Assembly (NCBI GenBank): GCA_964019055.1
Contig: OZ025213.1
Location: forward strand, 7,676,472 to 7,740,471
Origin: Anthopleura xanthogrammica
Taxonomy: Eukaryota > Cnidaria > Anthozoa > Actiniaria > Actiniidae
Length of the DNA: 64,000 nt
Direction: 5' to 3'
Part shown: positions 11,880 to 24,337 of the stretch, one piece after another
How positions within the stretch are numbered: the stretch's first letter is position 1
Layout: the number at the start of each line of letters is the position of its first letter
The notes under the pieces: generated by a model
Databases searched by the model: none
The model's input: the letters and a program-made list of their open reading frames with translations, nothing else
What the model was told of the DNA's origin: nothing
Made by a program: the position numbers and the translations under genes

Positions 11880-14800
11880 ACTGCCGAATTTTCACAAGAT
11901 AAACGTGACCATGTATGGGTGGAATCGTGCCAGTAATCCATTTCCGTGATCAAAATTGAGAAATTCCAAAATCGTAAAGTGCCTAACTTTGTAGCTACGC
12001 ATGCGCGGGCACCAAAACTAGGGGAAGACTGCCGAATTTTCACAAGATAAACGTGACCATGTATAGGTAGAATCGTGCCAGCAATCCATTTCCGTGATCA
12101 AAATTGGCAAATTCCAAAATCGTAAAGTGCCTCACTTTGTAGCTGCTCATGCGCGGGCACCAAAACTAGGGGAAGACTGCCGAATTTTCACAAGATAAAC
12201 GTGACCATGTATAGGTAGAATCGTGCCAGGAATCCATTTCCGTGATCAAAATTGGCAAATTCCAAAATCGTAAAGTGCCTATCTTTGTAGCTGCGCATGC
12301 GCGGGCACCAAAACTAGGAGAAGATTGCCGAATTTTCACAAGATAAGCGTGACCATGTATAGGTAGAATCGTGCCAGCAATCCATTTCCGTGATCAAAAT
12401 TGGCAAATTCCAAAATCGTAAAGTGCCTAACTTTGTAGCTGCGCATGCGCGGGCACCAAAACTAGGGGAAGACTGCCGAATTTTCACAAGACAAACGTGA
12501 CCATGTATAGGTAGAATCGTGCCAGCAATCCATTTCCGTGATCAAAATTGGCAAATTCCAAAATCGTAAAGTGCCTATCTTTGTAGCTGCGCATGCGCGG
12601 GCACCAAAACTAGGGGAAGACTGCCGAATTTTCACAAGATAAACGTGACCATGTATAGGTAGAATCGTGCCAGCAATCCATTTCCGTGATCAAGATTGGC
12701 AAATTCCAAAATTGTAAAGTGCCTATCTTTGTAGCTGCGCCTGCGCGGGCACCAAAACTAGGGAAAGACTGCCGAATTTTCACAAGATAAACGTGACCAC
12801 GTATGGGTGGAATCGTGCCAGTAATCCATTTCCGTGATGAAAATTTAGAAATTCCAAAATCGTAAAGTGCCTAACTTTGTAGCTACGCATGCGCGGGCAC
12901 CAAAACTAGGGGAAGACTGCCGAATTTTCACAAGATAAACGTGACCATGTATAGGTAGAATCGTGCCAGCAATCCATTTCCGTGATCGAAATTGGCAAAT
13001 TCCAAAATCGTAAAGTGCCTCACTTTGTAGCTGCTCATGCGCGGGCACCAAAACTAGGGGAAGACTGCCGAATTTTCACAAGATAAACGTGACCATGTAT
13101 AGGTAGAATCGTGCCAGGAATCCATTTCCGTGATCAAAATTGGCAAGTTCCAAAATCGTAAAGTGCCTATCTTTGTAGCTGCGCATGCGCGGGCACCAAA
13201 ACTAGGGGAAGATTGCCGAATTTTCACAAGATAAGCGTGACCATGTATAGGTAGAATCGTGCCAGCAATCCATTTCCGTGATCAAAATTGGCAAATTCCA
13301 AAATCGTAAAGTGCCTATCTTTGTAGCTGCGCATGCGCGGGCACCAAAACTAGGGGAAGACTGCCGAATTTTCACAAGACAAACGTGACCATGTATAGGT
13401 AGAATCGTGCCAGCAATCCATTTCCGTGATCAAAATTGGCAAATTCCAAAATCGTAAAGTTCCTATCTTTGTAGCTGCGCATGCGCGGGCACCAAAACTA
13501 GGGGAAGACTGCCGAATTTTCACAAGATAAACGTGACCATGTATAGGTAGAATCGTGCCAGCAATCCATTTCCGTGATCAAGATTGGCAAATTCCAAAAT
13601 TGTAAAGTGCCTATCTTTGTAGCTGCGCCTGCGCGGGCACCAAAACTAGGGAAAGACTGCCGAATTTTCACAAGATAAACGTGACCATGTATGGGTGGAA
13701 TCGTGCCAGTAATCCATTTCCGTGATGAAAATTTAGAAATTCCAAAATCGTAAAGTGCCTAACTTTGTAGCTACGCATGCGCGGGCACCAAAACTAGGGG
13801 AAGACTGCCGAATTTTCACAAGATAAACGTGACCATGTATAGGTAGAATCGTGCCAGCAATCCATTTCCGTGATCAAAATTGGCAAATTCCAAAATCGTA
13901 AAGTGCCTATCTTTGTAGCTGCGCATGCGCGGGCACCAAAACTAGGGGAAGACTGCCGAATTTTCACAAGACAAACGTGACCATGTATAGGTAGAATCGT
14001 GCCAGCAATCCATTTCCGTGATCAAAATTGGCAAATTCCAAAATCGTAAAGTTCCTATCTTTGTAGCTGCGCATGCGCGGGCACCAAAACTAGGGGAAGA
14101 CTGCCGAATTTTCACAAGATAAACGTGACCATGTATAGGTAGAATCGTGCCAGCAATCCATTTCCGTGATCAAGATTGGCAAATTCCAAAATTGTAAAGT
14201 GCCTATCTTAGTAGCTGCGCATGCGCGGGCACCAAAACTAGGGAAAGACTGCCGAATTTTCACAAGATAAACGTGACCATGTATGGGTGGAATCGTGCCA
14301 GTAATCCATTTCCGTGATGAAAATTTAGAAATTCCAAAATCGTAAAGTGCCTAACTTTGTAGCTACGCATGCGCGGGCACCAAAACTAGGGGAAGACTGC
14401 CGAATTTTCACAAGATAAACGTGACCATGTACAGGTAGAATCGTGCCAGCAATCCATGTCCGTGATCAAGATTGGCAAATTCCAAAATTGTAAAGTGCCT
14501 ATCTTTGTAGCTGCGCCTGCGCGGGCACCAAAACTAGGGAAAGACTGCCGAATTTTCACAAGATAAACGTGACCATGTATGGGTGGAATCGTGCCAGTAA
14601 TCCATTTCCGTGATGAAAATTTAGAAATTCCAAAATCGTAAAGTGCCTAACTTTGTAGCTACGCATGCGCGGGCACCAAAACTAGGGGAAGACTGCCGAA
14701 TTTTCACAAGATAAACGTGACCATGTACAGGTAGAATCGTGCCAGCAATCCATGTCCGTGATCAAAATTGGCAAATTCCAAAATCGTAAAGTGCCTATCT

Positions 14801-15975
14801 TTGTAGCTGCGCATGCGCGGGCACCAAAACTAGGGGAAGACTGCCGAATTTTCACAACATAAACGTGACCATGTATGGGTGGAATCGTGCCAGTAATCCA
14901 TTTCCGTGATCAAAATTGAGAAATTCCAAAATCGTAAAGTGCCTCACTTTGTAGCTGCGCATGCGCGGGCACCAAAACTAGGGGAAGACTGCCGAATTTT
15001 CACAAGATAAACGTGACCATGTATAGGTAGAAACGTGCCAGCAATCCATTTCCGTGATCAAAATTGGCAAATTCCAAAATCGTAAAGTGCCTATCTTTGT
15101 AGCTGCGCATGCGCGGGCACCAAAACTAGGGGAAGACTGCCGAATTTTCACAAGACAAACGTGACCATGTATAGGTAGAATCGTGCCAGCAATCCATTTC
15201 CGTGATCAAAATTGGCAAATTCCAAAATCGTAAAGTTCCTATCTTTGTAGCTGCGCATGCGCGGGCACCAAAACTAGGGGAAGACTGCCGAATTTTCACA
15301 AGATAAACGTGACCATGTATAGGTAGAATCGTGCCAGCAATCCATTTCCGTGATCAAGATTGGCAAATTCCAAAATTGTAAAGTGCCTATCTTTGTAGCT
15401 GCGCATGCGCGGGCACCAAAACTAGGGAAAGACTGCCGAATTTTCACAAGATAAACGTGACCATGTATGGGTGGAATCGTGCCAGTAATCCATTTCCGTG
15501 ATGAAAATTTAGAAATTCCAAAATCGTAAAGTGCCTAACTTTGTAGCTACGCATGCGCGGGCACCAAAACTAGGGGAAGACTGCCGAATTTTCACAAGAT
15601 AAACGTGACCATGTACAGGTAGAATCGTGCCAGCAATCCATGTCCGTGATCAAAATTGGCAAATTCCAAAATCGTAAAGTGCCTATCTTTGTAGCTGCGC
15701 ATGCGCGGGCACCAAAACTAGGGGAAGACTGCCGAATTTTCACAACATAAACGTGACCATGTATGGGTGGAATCGTGCCAGTAATCCATTTCCGTGATCA
15801 AAATTGAGAAATTCCAAAATCGTAAAGTGCCTCACTTTGTAGCTGCGCATGCGCGGGCACCAAAACTAGGGGAAGACTGCCGAATTTTCACAAGATAAAC
15901 GTGACCATGTATAGGTAGAAACGTGCCAGCAATCCATTTCCGTGATCAAAATTGGCAAATTCCAAAATCGTAAAG
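11880..15975 (-). repeat. 888-bp (6-mer) higher-order repeat with contracted copies
   Basis: The marker TGATGAAAATTTAGAAATTCC (first 20 bases diagnostic) occurs at 12835, 13723, 14315, 14611 and 15499. The spacings are 888, 592, 296 and 888 bp, or 6, 4, 2 and 6 monomers. The marker CAAGATTGGC shows the same ladder at 12691, 13579, 14171, 14467 and 15355. Other members of the block are the CACAAGACAAACG monomer (about 12487, 13375, 13967, 15151), ATAAGCGTG monomers (about 12346 and 13233), TTCACAACATAAACG (14851 and 15739) and GTAGAAACGTGCC (about 15028 and 15916). Homology of the first copy reaches left to about 11.9 kb through the GTAGCTACGC monomers (11991/12879). The contracted copies lost monomers in whole steps of two. 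Confidence 0.88.
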
Positions 15976-18068
15976 TGCCTAACTTTGTAGCTGCGCTTGC
16001 GCGGGCACCAAAACTAGGGGAAGACTGCCGAATTTTCAAAAGATAAACGTGACCATGTATAGGTAGAATCGTGCCAGCAATCCATTTCCGTGATTAAAAT
16101 TGGCAAATTCCAAAATCGTAAAGTGCCTAACTTTGAAGCTGCGCATACGCGGGTACCAAAACTAGGGGAAGACTGCCGAATTTTCACAAGATAAACGTGA
16201 CCATGTATAGGTAGAATCGTGCCACCAATCCATTTCCGTGATCAAAATTGGCAAATTCCAAAATCGTAAAGTGCCTAACTTTGTAGCTGCGCATGCGCGG
16301 GCACCAAAAGTAGGGGAACACTGCCGAATTTTCACAAGATTAACGTGACCATGTATAGGTAGAATCGTGGCAGTAATCCATTTCCGTGATCAAAATTGGC
16401 AAATTCCAAAATAGTAAAGTGCCTAACTTTGTAGTTGCGCATGCGCAGGCACCATAACTAGGGGAAGACTGCCGAATTTTCACAAGATAAACGTGACCAT
16501 GTATGGGTGGAATCGTGCCAGTAATCCATTTACGTGATCAAAATTGAGAAATTCCAAAATCGTAAAGTGCCTAACTTTGTAGCTACGCATGCGCGGGCAC
16601 CAAAACTAGAGGAAGACTGCCGAATTTTCACAAGATAAACGTGACCATGTATAGGTAGAATCGTGCCAGCAATCCATTTCCGTGATCAAAATTGGCAAAT
16701 TCCAAAATCGTAAAGTGCCTATCTTTGTAGCTGCGCATGCGCGGGCACCAAAACTAGGGGAAGACTACCGAATTTTCACAAGATAAACGTGACCATGTAT
16801 AGGTAGAATCGTGCCAGCAATCCATTTCCGTGATCAAAATTGGCAAATTCCAAAATCGTAAATTGCCTCACTTTGTAGCTGCGCATGCGCGGGCACCAAA
16901 ACTAGGGGAAGACTGCCGAATTTTCACAAGATAAACGTGACCATGTATAGGTAGAATCGTGACAGCAATCCATTTCCGTGATCAAAATTGGCAAATTTCA
17001 AAATCGTAAAGTGCCTCACTTTGTAGCTGCGCATGCGCTGGCACCAAAACTAGGGGAAGATTGCCGAATTTTCACAAGATAAACGTGACCATGTATAGGT
17101 AGAATCGTGCCAGTAATCCATTTCCGTGATCAAAATTGAGAAATTCCAAAATCGTAAAGTGCCTAACTTTGTAGCTGCACATGCGCGGGCACCAAAACTA
17201 GGGGAAGACTGCCGAATTTTCACAAGATAAACGTGACCATGTATGGGTAGAATCGTGCCAGCAATCCATTTCCGTGATCAAAATTGGAAAATTCCAAAAT
17301 CGTAAAGAGCCTAACTTTGTAGCTGCGCATGCGCGGGTACCAAAACTAGGGGAAGACTGCTGAATTTTCACAAGATAAACGTGACCATGTATAGGTAAAA
17401 TCGTGCCAGTAATCCATTTCCGTGATCAAAATTGTCAAATTCCAAAATCGTAAAGTGCCTATCTTTGTAGCTGCGCATGCGCGGGCACCAAAACTAGGGG
17501 AAGACTGCCGAATTTTCACAAGATAAACGTGACCATGTATAGGTAGAATCGTGCCAGCAATCCATTTCCGTGATCAAAATTGGCAAATTCCAAAATCGTA
17601 AAGTGCCTAACTTTATAGCTGCGCATGCGCTGGCACCAAAACTAGGGGAAGACTGCCGAATTTTCACAAGATAAACGTGACCATGTATAGGTAGAATCGT
17701 GCCAGCAATCCATTTCCGTGATCAAAATTGGCAAATTCCAAAATCGTAAAGTGCGTATCTTTGTTGCTGCGCATGCGCGGGCACCAAAACTAGAGGAAGA
17801 CTGCCGAATTTTCACAAGATAAACGTGACCATGTATAGGTAGAATCGTGCCAGTAATCCACTTCCGTGATCAAAATTGGCATATTCCAAAATCGTAAAGT
17901 GCCTAACTTTGTAGCTGCGCATGCGCGGGCACCAAAACTAGGAGAAGACTGCCGAATTTTCACAAGATAAACGTGACCATGTATAGGTAGAATCGTGCCA
18001 GCAATCCATTTCCGTGATCAAAATTGGCAAATTCCAAAATCGTAAAGTGCCTCACTTTGTAGCTGCCC
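15976..18068 (-). repeat. Mixed satellite monomers without a clear higher-order repeat
   Basis: About 14 monomers with many single private substitutions, for example CGCTTGCG near 15996, GATTAAAATTGG near 16093, GCGCATACGC near 16141 and CACTTCCG near 17860. I see no block duplicated here above the 148-bp period. This stretch is less homogenised than its neighbours and holds the last of the TTGAGAAATTCC monomers (near 17135). From about 17751 the GTGCGTATCTTTG variant appears, which is common further right. Confidence 0.7.
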
Positions 18069-19680
18069 ATGCGCGGGCACCAACACTAGGAAAAGACTGC
18101 CGAATTTTCACAAGATAAACGTGACGATGTATACGTAGAATCGTGCCAGCAATCGATTTCCGTGATCAAAATTGTCAAATTCCAAAATCGCAAAGTGCCT
18201 ATCTTTGTAGCTGCGCATGCGCGGGCACCAAAACTAGGGGAAGACTGTTGAATTTTCACCAGATAAACGTGACCATGTATAGGTAGAATCGTGCCAGCAA
18301 TCCATTTCCGTGATCAAGATTGGCAAATTCCAAAATCGTAAAGTGCCTAACTTTGTAGCTGCGCATGCGCGGGCACCAAAACTAGGGGAAGACTGCCGAA
18401 TTTTCACAAGATAAACGTGACCATGTATAGGTAGAATCGTGCCAGTAATCCATTTCCGTGATCAAAATTGGCAAATTCCAAAATCGTAAAGTGCCTAACT
18501 TTGTAGCTGCGCATGCGCGGGCACCAAAACTAGGGGAAGACTGCCGAATTTTCACAAGATAAACGTGACCATGTATAGGTAGAATCGTGCCAGCAATCCA
18601 TTTCCGTGATCAAAATTGGCAAATTCCAAAATCGTAAAGTGCCTAACTTTGTAGCTGCGCATGCGCGGGCACCAACACTAGGAAAAGACTGCCGAATTTT
18701 CACAAGATAAACGTGACGATGTATACGTAGAATCGTGCCAGCAATCGATTTCCGTGATCAAAATTGTCAAATTCCAAAATCGCAAAGTGCCTATCTTTGT
18801 AGCTGCGCATGCGCGGGCACCAAAACTAGGGGAAGACTGTTGAATTTTCACCAGATAAACGTGACCATGTACAGGTAGAATCGTGCCAGCAATCCATTTC
18901 CGTGATCAAGATTGGCAAATTCCAAAATCGTAAAGTGCCTAACTTTGTAGCTGCGCATGCGCGGGCACCAAAACTAGGGGAAGACTGCCGAATTTTCACA
19001 AGGTAAACGTGACTATGTATAGGTAGAATCGTGCCAACAATCCATTTCCGTGATCAAAATTGGCAAATTCCAAAATCGTAAAGTGCCTAACTTTGTAGCT
19101 GCGCATGCGCGGGCACCAAAACTAGGGGAAGACTGCCGAATTTTCACAAGATAAACGTGACCATGTATAGGTAGAATCGTGCCAGCAATCCATTTCCGTG
19201 ATCAAAATTGGCAAATTCCAAAATCGTAAAGTGCCTAACTTTGTAGCTGCGCATGCGCGGGCACCAACACTAGGAAAAGACTGCCGAATTTTCACAAGAT
19301 AAACGTGACGATGTATACGTAGAATCGTGCCAGCAATCGATTTCCGTGATCAAAATTGTCAAATTCCAAAATCGCAAAGTGCCTATCTTTGTAGCTGCGC
19401 ATGCGCGGGCACCAAAACTAGGGGAAGACTGTTGAATTTTCACCAGATAAACGTGACCATGTACAGGTAGAATCGTGCCAGCAATCCATTTCCGTGATCA
19501 AGATTGGCAAATTCCAAAATCGTAAAGTGCCTAACTTTGTAGCTGCGCATGCGCGGGCACCAAAACTAGGGGAAGACTGCCGAATTTTCACAAGATAAAC
19601 GTGACCATGTATAGGTAGAATCGTGCCAGCAATCCATTTCCGTGATCAAAATTGGCAAATTCCAAAATCGTAAAGTGCCT
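18069..19680 (-). repeat. Tetramer higher-order repeat (592 bp x 2.7)
   Basis: The marker ACCAACACTAGGAAAAGAC recurs with CAACAC at 18081, 18673 and 19265, exactly 592 bp apart. Within each block it is followed by CGTGACGATGTATACGTAG, CAATCGATTTCC, ATCGCAAAGTGCC and then GACTGTTGAATTTTCACC (GTTG at 18247, 18839, 19431). The third copy breaks off near 19680, where neighbours with GCGCGTGCACC begin. The second copy has extra private changes (CAAGGTAAACG, CGTGACTATG), so the copies are not all of one age. Confidence 0.88.
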
Positions 19681-20029
19681 TACTTTGTAGCTGCGCATGC
19701 GCGTGCACCAAAACTAGGGGAAGACTGCCGAATTTTCACAAGATAAACGTGACCATGTATAGGTAGAATCGTGCCAGCAATCCATTTCCGTGATCAAGAT
19801 TGGCAAATTCCAAAATCGTAAAGTGCCTAACTTTATAGCTGCGCATGCGCGGGCACAAAAACTAGGGGAAGACTGCCGAATTTTCACAAGATAAACGTGA
19901 CCATGTATAGGTAGAATCGTGCCAGCAATCCATTTCCGTGATCAAAATTGGCAAATTCCAAAATCGTAAAGTGCCTAACTTTGTAGCTGCGCATGCGCGG
20001 GCACCAAAACTAGGGGAAGACTGCCGAAT

Positions 20030-21180
20030 TTTCACAAGATAAACGTGACCATGTATAGGTAGAATCGTGCCAGCAATCCATTTCCGTGATCAAAATTGGC
20101 AAATTCCAAAATCGTAAAGTGCGTATCTTTGTTGCTGCGCAAGCGCGGGCACCAAAACTAGAGGAAGACTGCCGAATTTTCACAAGATAAACGTGACCAT
20201 GTATAGGTAGAATCGTGCCAGCAATCCACTTCCGTGATCAAAATTGGCAAATTCCAAAATCGTAAAGTGCCTAACTTTGTAGCTGCGCATGCGCGGACAC
20301 CAAAACTAGGGGAAGACTGCCGAATTTTCACAAGTTAAACGTGACCATGTATAGGTAGAATCGTGCCAGCAATCCATTTCCGTTATCAAAATTGGCAAAT
20401 TCCAAAATCGTAAAGTGCCTAACTTTGTAGCTGCGCATGCGCGGGCACCAAAACTAGGGGAAGACTGCCGAATTTTCACAAGATAAACGTGACCATGTAT
20501 AGGTAGAATCGTGCCAGCAATCCATTTCCGTGATCAAAATTGGCAAATTCCAAAATCGTAAAGTGCGTATCTTTGTTGCTGCGCAAGCGCGGGCACCAAA
20601 ACTAGAGGAAGACTGCCGAATTTTCACAAGATAAACGTGACCATGTATAGGTAGAATCGTGCCAGCAATCCACTTCCGTGATCAAAATTGGCAAATTCCA
20701 AAATCGTAAAGTGCCTAACTTTGTAGCTGCGCATGCGCGGACACCAAAACTAGGGGAAGACTGCCGAATTTTCACAAGTTAAACGTGACCATGTATAGGT
20801 AGAATCGTGCCAGCAATCCATTTCCGTGATCAAAATTGGCAAGTTCCAAAATCGTAAAGTGCCTAACTTTGTAGCTGCGCATGCGCGGGCACCAAAACTA
20901 GGGGAAGACTGCCGAATTTTCACAAGATAAACGTGACCATGTATAGGTAGAATCGTGCCAGCAATCCACTTTCGTGATCAAAATTGGCAAATTCCAAAAT
21001 CGTAAAGTGCCTAACTTTGTAGCTGCGCATGCGCGGACACCAAAACTAGGGGAAGACTGCCGAATTTTCACAAGTTAAACGTGACCATGTATAGGTAGAA
21101 TCGTGCCAGCAATCCATTTCCGTGATCAAAATTGGCAAATTCCAAAATCGTAAAGTGCCTAACTTTGTAGCTGCGCATGC
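20030..21180 (-). repeat. Trimer/dimer higher-order repeat (444 then 296 bp)
   Basis: The CAAGTTAAACG monomer occurs at 20331, 20775 and 21071, spacings of 444 and 296 bp. It is accompanied by GCGCGGACACC and a preceding CAATCCACTT monomer. GTTGCTGCGCAAGCGC, a disrupted palindrome, is at 20131 and 20575 only, so the third copy lost exactly that monomer. The rest of each block is close to consensus. Confidence 0.82.
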
Positions 21181-22857
21181 GCGGGCACCAAAACTAGGGG
21201 AAGACTGCCGAATTTTCACAAGATAAACGTGACCATGTATAGGTAGAATCGTGCCAGCAATCCATTTCCGTGATCAAAATTGGCAAATTCCAAAATGGTA
21301 AAGTGCTTATCTTTGTTGCTGCGCATGCGCGGGCACCAAAACTAGGGGAAGACTGCCGAATTTTCACAAGATAAACGTGACCATGTATAGGTAGAATCGT
21401 GCCCGCAATCCATTTGCGTGATCAAAATTGTCAAATTCCAAAATCGTAAAGTGCCTCACTTTGTAGCTGCGCATGCGCGGGCACCAAAACTAGGGGAAGA
21501 CTGCCGAATTTTCACAAGATAAACGTGACCATGTATAGGTAGAATCGTGCCAGCAATCCATTTCCGTGATCAAAATTGGCAAATTCCAAAATCGTAAAGT
21601 GCCAACTTTGTAGCAGCGCATGCGCGGGCACCAAAACTAGGGGAAGACTGCCGAATTTTCACAAGATAAACGTGACCATGTATAGGTAGAATCGTGCCAG
21701 TAATCCATTTCCGTGATAAAAATTGGCAAATTCCAAAATCGTAAAGTGCCTTACTTTGTAGCTGCGCATGCGCGGGCACCAAAACTAGGGGAAGACTGCC
21801 GAATTTTCACAAGATAAACGTGACCATGTATAGGTAGAATCGTGCCAGCAATCCATTTCCGTGATCAAAATTGGCAAATTCCAAAATCGTAAAGTGCCTC
21901 ACTTTGTAGCTGCGCATGCGCGGGCACCAAAACTAGGGAAAGACTGCCGAATTTTCACAAGATAAACGTGACCATGTATAGGTAGAATCGTGCCAGCAAT
22001 CCATTTCCGTGATCAAAATTGGCAAATTCCAAAATCGTAAAGTGCGTATCTTTGTAGCTGCGCATGCGCGGGCACCAAAACTAGGGGAAGACTGCCGAAT
22101 TTTCACAAGATAAACGTGACCATGTATAGGTAGAATCGTGCCAGCAATCCATTTGCGTGATCAAAATTGTCAAATTCCAAAATTGTAAAGTGCCTCACTT
22201 TGTAGCTGCGCATGCGCGGGCACCAAAACTAGGGGAAGACTGCCGAATTTTCACAAGATAAACGTGACCATGTATAGGTAGAATCGTGCCAGCAATCCAT
22301 TTCCGTGATCAAAATTGGCAAATTCCAAAATGGTAAAGTGCCAACTTTGTAGCAGCGCATGCGCGGGCACCAAAACTAGGGGAAGACTGCCGAATTTTCA
22401 CAAGATAAACGTGACCATGTATAGGTAGAATCGTGCCAGCAATCCATTTCCGTGATCAAAATTGGCAAATTCCAAAATCGTAAAGTGCCTCACTTTGTAG
22501 CTGCGCATGCGCGGGCACCAAAACTAGGGGAAGACTGCCGAATTTTCACAAGATAAACGTGAACATGTATAGGTAGAATCGTGCCAGCAATCCATTTCCG
22601 TGATCAAAATTGTCAAATTCCAAAATCGTAAAGTGCCTATCTTTGTAGCTGCGCATGCGAGGGCACCAAAACTAGGGAAAGACTGCCGAATTTTCACAAG
22701 ATAAACGTGACCATGTATAGGTAGAATCGTGCCAGCAATCCATTTCCGTGATCAAAATTGGCAAATCCCAAAATCGTAAAGTGCCTAACTTTGTAGCTGC
22801 GCATGCGCGGGCACCAAAACTAGGGGAAGACTGCCGAATTTTCACAAGATAATTGTG
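21181..22857 (-). repeat. Mixed satellite monomers, including two 147-bp variants
   Basis: About 11 monomers. Two of them, at about 21600 and 22340, carry GTGCCAACTTTGTAGCAGCG. They lack one T relative to GTGCCTAAC and are therefore 147 bp long. They sit 739 bp apart, five monomers minus the deleted base, and their surroundings (CATTTGCGTGATC near 21412 and 22151) also match, so a five-monomer duplication is likely here. Other monomers are near consensus. Confidence 0.65.
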
Positions 22858-24337
22858 ACCATGTATAGGTAGAATCGTGCCAGCAATCCATTTCCGTGAT
22901 CAAAATTGGCAAATTCCAAAATCGTAAAGTGCGTATCTTTGTAGCTGCGCATGCGCGGGCACCAAAACTAGGGGAAGACTGCCGAATTTTCACAAGATAA
23001 ACGTGACCATGTTTAGGTAGAATCGTGCCAGCAATCCATTTCCGTGATCAAAATTGGCAAATTCCAAAATCGTAAAGTGCCTTACTTTGTTGCTGCGCAT
23101 GCGCGTGCACCAAAACTAGGGGAAGACTGCCGAATTTTCACAAGATAAACGTGACCATGTATAGGTAGAATCGTGCCAGCAATCCATTTCCGTGATCAAA
23201 ATTTGCAAATTCCAAAATCGTAAAGTGCCTAACTTTGTAGCTGCGCATGCGCGGGCACCAAAACTAGGGGAAGACTGCCGAATTTTCACAAGATAAACGT
23301 GACCATGTATAGGTAGAATCGTGCCAGCAATCCATTTCCGTGATCAAAATTGTCAAATTCCAAAATCGTAAAGTGCCTAACTTTGTAGCTGCGCATGCGC
23401 GGACACCAAAACTAGGGGAAGACTGCCGAATTTTCACAAGATAATTGTGACCATGTATAGGTAGAATCGTGCCAGCAATCCATTTCCGTGATCAAAATTG
23501 GCAAATTCCAAAATCGTAAAGTGCGTATCTTTGTAGCTGCGCATGCGCGGGCACCAAAACTAGAAGAAGACTGCCGAATTTTCACAAGATAAACGTGACC
23601 ATGTATAGGTAGAATCGTGCCAGCAATCCATTTCCGTGATCAAAATTGGCAAATTCCAAAATCGTAAAGTGCGTATCTTTGTAGCTGCGCATGCGCGGGC
23701 ACCAAAACTAGGGGAAGACTGCCGAATTTTCACAAGATAAACGTGACCATGTTTAGGTAGAATCGTGCCAGCAATCCATTTCCGTGATCAAAATTGGCAA
23801 ATTCCAAAATCGTAAAGTGCCTTACTTTGTTGCTGCGCATGCGCGTGCACCAAAACTAGGGGAAGACTGCCGAATTTTCACAAGATAAACGTGACCATGT
23901 ATAGGTAGAATCGTGCCAGCAATCCATTTCCGTGATCAAAATTTGCAAATTCCAAAATCGTAAAGTGCCTAACTTTGTAGCTGCGCATGCGCGGGCACCA
24001 AAACTAGGGGAAGACTGCCGAATTTTCACAAGATAAACGTGACCATGTATAGGTAGAATCGTGCCAGCAATCCATTTCCGTGATCAAAATTGTCAAATTC
24101 CAAAATCGTAAAGTGCCTAACTTTGTAGCTGCGCATGCGCGGACACCAAAACTAGGGGAAGACTGCCGAATTTTCACAAGATAATTGTGACCATGTATAG
24201 GTAGAATCGTGCCAGCAATCCATTTCCGTGATCAAAATTGGCAAATTCCAAAATCGTAAAGTGCGTATCTTTGTAGCTGCGCATGCGCGGGCACCAAAAC
24301 TAGAAGAAGACTGCCGAATTTTCACAAGATAAACGTG
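22858..24337 (-). repeat. Pentamer higher-order repeat (740 bp x 2)
   Basis: Two adjacent copies, about 22858-23597 and 23598-24337, share CATGTTTAGGTAG (GTTTAGG at 23011 and 23751), GCGCGTGCACC with TTGTTGCTGCGC, AAAATTTGCAAATTCC, GATAATTGTGACC (AATTGTG at 23443 and 24183) and CTAGAAGAAGAC (TAGAAG at 23561 and 24301). I find no difference between the copies by eye, which suggests a very recent event. A third partial copy follows for about 120 bp and then diverges at ACTTGGGG near 24449. Confidence 0.88.
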
